64,000 nt of DNA from an uncultured Croceitalea sp. GTDB taxonomy: Bacteria > Bacteroidota > Bacteroidia > Flavobacteriales > Flavobacteriaceae. This document shows positions 61,903 to 64,000 of the stretch, in pieces. The first letter of the stretch is position 1. Every line of letters starts with the position of its first letter. Below the pieces are notes generated by a model. It saw nothing but the letters and a program-made list of their open reading frames with translations, did not search any database and was not told the origin of the DNA. Both the position numbers and the translations under genes were made by a program. The DNA is taken from positions 806,001-870,000 of the forward strand of contig CANLWK010000002.1 in the NCBI GenBank assembly GCA_947494805.1, written 5' to 3'.

Positions 61903-62667
61903 ATGACCAAAGCGGAACTAAAGAGCTTTCTCGATTCAAAAGCGGCGCAATACGAGCATCCCAAATTCATTGGTGATGACCCCATTCAAATTCCCCATCG
62001 GTTTTCAAAAAAAGAAGATATTGAAATCAGTGGTTTTCTAACGGCCACCATCGCTTGGGGCAACCGCAAGAGCATCATCAACAATGCCAATCGTTTGATG
62101 GAGTTATTGGACCATGCCCCGCATGACTTTGTCATGACCCATGAAGGGACTGATTTAGAGAGGTTACAACAATTTGTGCACCGTACCTTTAACGGCATAG
62201 ACCTTAACCATTTTATAAAGGCTTTACAACATCTTTATCAAAAACACCAAGGGCTCGAGGCTATATTTCAAAAATATCAAGAACCAAAATCGTTGCAACC
62301 GGCCATTTCTAAGTTTAAGTCGCTTTTTTTTGAACTGCCACATGAACAACGTTCGCAAAAACATGTATCCGATCCTTTAAGAGGGTCCGCTGCAAAACGC
62401 ATCAATATGTTTTTACGTTGGATGGTACGCCCCGCCGATAAAGGTGTCGATTTTGGTATCTGGCAACACCTCTCCCCCGCACAGCTCTCATGTCCACTGG
62501 ATGTGCACTCGGGTAATGTGGCACGCAAGTTAAAACTGCTCAAACGAAAACAAAACGATGCCAAGGCGCTTGCTGAACTCGATAAAAACTTGAGAACGTT
62601 AGATGCCCTAGATCCCGTTAAATATGATTTTGCCTTATTTGGACTGGGTGTCTTCGAAAAGTTCTAA
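61903..62667 (+). CDS. DUF2400 / TIGR02757 family protein
   Basis: Cytosolic protein of 254 residues. The order of motifs HPKFIGDDPIQIPHRFSKKEDIEISGFLTATIAWGNRKSI, KRINMFLRWMVRPADKGVDFGIW and SPAQLSCPLDVHSGNVARKL identifies the TIGR02757 family, whose fold is related to HhH-GPD DNA glycosylases. No function has been proven. Its stop overlaps the convergent cytochrome gene by four bases. Confidence 0.9.
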   Translation: MTKAELKSFLDSKAAQYEHPKFIGDDPIQIPHRFSKKEDIEISGFLTATIAWGNRKSIINNANRLMELLDHAPHDFVMTHEGTDLERLQQFVHRTFNGIDLNHFIKALQHLYQKHQGLEAIFQKYQEPKSLQPAISKFKSLFFELPHEQRSQKHVSDPLRGSAAKRINMFLRWMVRPADKGVDFGIWQHLSPAQLSCPLDVHSGNVARKLKLLKRKQNDAKALAELDKNLRTLDALDPVKYDFALFGLGVFEKF

Positions 62668-64000
62668 TCCGCTTTTGTATAGGCTTCATCAGTCAAAGTA
62701 TGCATAAATGCAATAATCGCCTTGATCTCTTTTGGGGTCAGGCCCAAAGAATCTGGTGGTAATGTCTGATAGGGCACATCAAGTCCCATACCCTCTCCCC
62801 CACCAACATTATAAAATTGCATCACATCGTCCAAAGATTCATAAACGCCGTTATGCATGTAAGGCCCAGTAAGTGCAACATTACGTACACTTGAAGTTTT
62901 AAAGAACGAACGTCTTTCTTCCACTTCATAAGGAGAATATTGCCCCACATCATCATCTAAGATCGGATGGTCAAAAATGGCTGTTTTGGGCACTCCCAGG
63001 TTCTCAAATTCGGTTTCCATGTATTTTGGCGGAACCGTACCGTTAAAAGCAGGCGGAAAGTGACAAGTGGCACAGGCGGCCTTTCCCATAAACAAGTTAA
63101 AGCCGGTAACCTCTTCTTCAGATAATGATGATTCGACCCCCTGCATGTTTTTATCAAACTTAGAATCAAACGGTGCCAGGCTTCGTATATATGTTGCAAT
63201 GGCATTTCTAATGTTTCGATTGGTTACTTGTGCATCGTAAAGGGAATCAAAAGGTACTTTGTACAGCGAATCTTGTTTCACACGTACCTCAATACTGTCC
63301 AAATCTAAATGAAACTCATTTTCATTATTGGCTACAGCAACAATCTGCCCTTCGAGGCCGTCACCCCGGCCATCATAAAAAAAGGTAGTCTGATAAACCG
63401 CGTAGGGCAGCATGGGTGTATTGCGCAACAACCCTTCACCATTGTTCCCCATGGCTGTTTTATGACCGTCGGTAAAAGCTTTCTCTTTGATATGGCATGT
63501 CGCACAGCTCATGATACCCGAACTTGAAAGATTTTCGTCATTAAACAGCACCTTGCCCAACGCAACACGCTCTTCACTCATTGTTGGTGAACCTTGGGGT
63601 GAAAACATTTTCATATTAAAAAAATCAGCAGCGAACAGATTATCCGCTTTCAGATTCAAAGGGCGTGATGTATTCAGTTCAATGCTCCAATCTAAAGCTG
63701 TTTCATTGACCAGAGCCAATTGTCTGTTCGTATGTTCTTTTATAAAGGTGTACCGGTCAAACGTATCAAAATTGCCTTTGGTCAATGTAGCTATGGTGGT
63801 TTCGATTTCGCCCATCCATTGTTCAAAAAGTGCTTTGTCAGTAAAGGCTTCGCGATAGAAAGTCATGACTTCTTTTAGTGATTCGTAATTGGCCACCGCT
63901 TCAAGGAGCGAGTTGGAGAGCATTGGGGAGTCAAATCCGGTAATGCCTTTTGTGGCCACATTTACAATGGCATCTCGCATCATTTTTAAATGGTGTCGGT
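62664..64000 (-). CDS. Di-heme cytochrome c peroxidase (MauG/CcpA-like), 5' partial
   Basis: Periplasmic di-heme peroxidase. Heme motifs CATCH are at residues 160-164 and 304-308 counted from the internal ATG at 63983, with the MauG-type region KTSSVRNVALTGPYMHNGVYESLDDVMQFY after the second. The N-terminal part has about 130 extra residues and no signal peptide, and the frame stays open to base 64000, so the start lies outside the window. It would reduce hydrogen peroxide or oxidise a partner protein. Confidence 0.9.
   Translation of the reverse strand, partial: RHHLKMMRDAIVNVATKGITGFDSPMLSNSLLEAVANYESLKEVMTFYREAFTDKALFEQWMGEIETTIATLTKGNFDTFDRYTFIKEHTNRQLALVNETALDWSIELNTSRPLNLKADNLFAADFFNMKMFSPQGSPTMSEERVALGKVLFNDENLSSSGIMSCATCHIKEKAFTDGHKTAMGNNGEGLLRNTPMLPYAVYQTTFFYDGRGDGLEGQIVAVANNENEFHLDLDSIEVRVKQDSLYKVPFDSLYDAQVTNRNIRNAIATYIRSLAPFDSKFDKNMQGVESSLSEEEVTGFNLFMGKAACATCHFPPAFNGTVPPKYMETEFENLGVPKTAIFDHPILDDDVGQYSPYEVEERRSFFKTSSVRNVALTGPYMHNGVYESLDDVMQFYNVGGGEGMGLDVPYQTLPPDSLGLTPKEIKAIIAFMHTLTDEAYTKAD

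Noticed and set aside
1-64000. CRISPR arrays, tRNA or rRNA genes, insertion sequences, prophage or integrase genes, toxin-antitoxin pairs.
   Set aside because: No regular repeat arrays, no transposase or integrase frames and no tRNA-like cloverleaf were seen in the gaps between genes.

Overview
The window looks like chromosomal core DNA of a marine member of the Flavobacteriaceae (Bacteroidota). The signs are a PorX-type PglZ response regulator, a fused LpxC/FabZ, a fused HisIE and HisB, DUF6146/DUF6787 proteins, SusC-like TonB receptors with an N-terminal carboxypeptidase-like domain, weak or absent Shine-Dalgarno sites, and many upstream elements of the Bacteroidota type TAnnTTTG. I see no rRNA, tRNA, insertion sequence, prophage or CRISPR array.

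Layout. 1-4.6 kb: end of a DUF418 membrane protein, a MoxR-like ATPase with a VWA partner, and a DUF1853 protein. 4.7-12.1 kb: a TonB receptor/DUF4249 lipoprotein pair divergent from an ECF sigma factor operon (sigma, membrane anti-sigma candidate, DUF4097 protein, beta-barrel, DUF2807 lipoprotein). The same promoter motif, GCAACC-N16-GTC, lies in front of the sigma gene, the TonB receptor and the beta-barrel gene, which defines a small regulon. 12.1-21.3 kb (minus): the complete histidine operon hisG-D-C-B-H-A-F-IE, interrupted by four non-his genes and preceded by a 17-codon leader peptide with six His codons and an attenuator hairpin. 21.3-25.9 kb: SPFH protein, VWA membrane protein, fabG, sucD. 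26.0-30.7 kb: lipid A/fatty acid operon lpxD - lpxC/fabZ - lpxA - efp - second lpxD-like gene. 30.8-42.5 kb: HD phosphohydrolase, porX, tsaE, an unlisted 42-residue exported peptide, alanine dehydrogenase, proline dehydrogenase, aroB, Lrp, XRE, TerC. 42.6-49.6 kb (minus): fatty acid hydroxylase, parC, parE, ychF and an unlisted 41-residue membrane protein. 49.7-56 kb: arginase family enzyme, ferredoxin, acyl-CoA reductase, serC, serA, DUF937 and small membrane proteins. 56-59.4 kb: a His/Cys/Asp-rich small protein, a TonB receptor and an acidic lipoprotein that may form a metal uptake locus. 59.5-64 kb: small membrane protein, folE, msrA, LolD-like ATPase, DUF2400 protein, and the 3' part of a di-heme cytochrome c peroxidase.

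Most genes are housekeeping. The points that most deserve follow-up are the ECF regulon with its visible promoter motif, the his leader/attenuator, the two very short genes, a paired inverted repeat (TTACA-N2-TGTAA) at the XRE regulator, a structured palindromic repeat at 35.1 kb, and several genes whose -7 element sits only 4-6 bases before the start codon, suggesting leaderless mRNAs.
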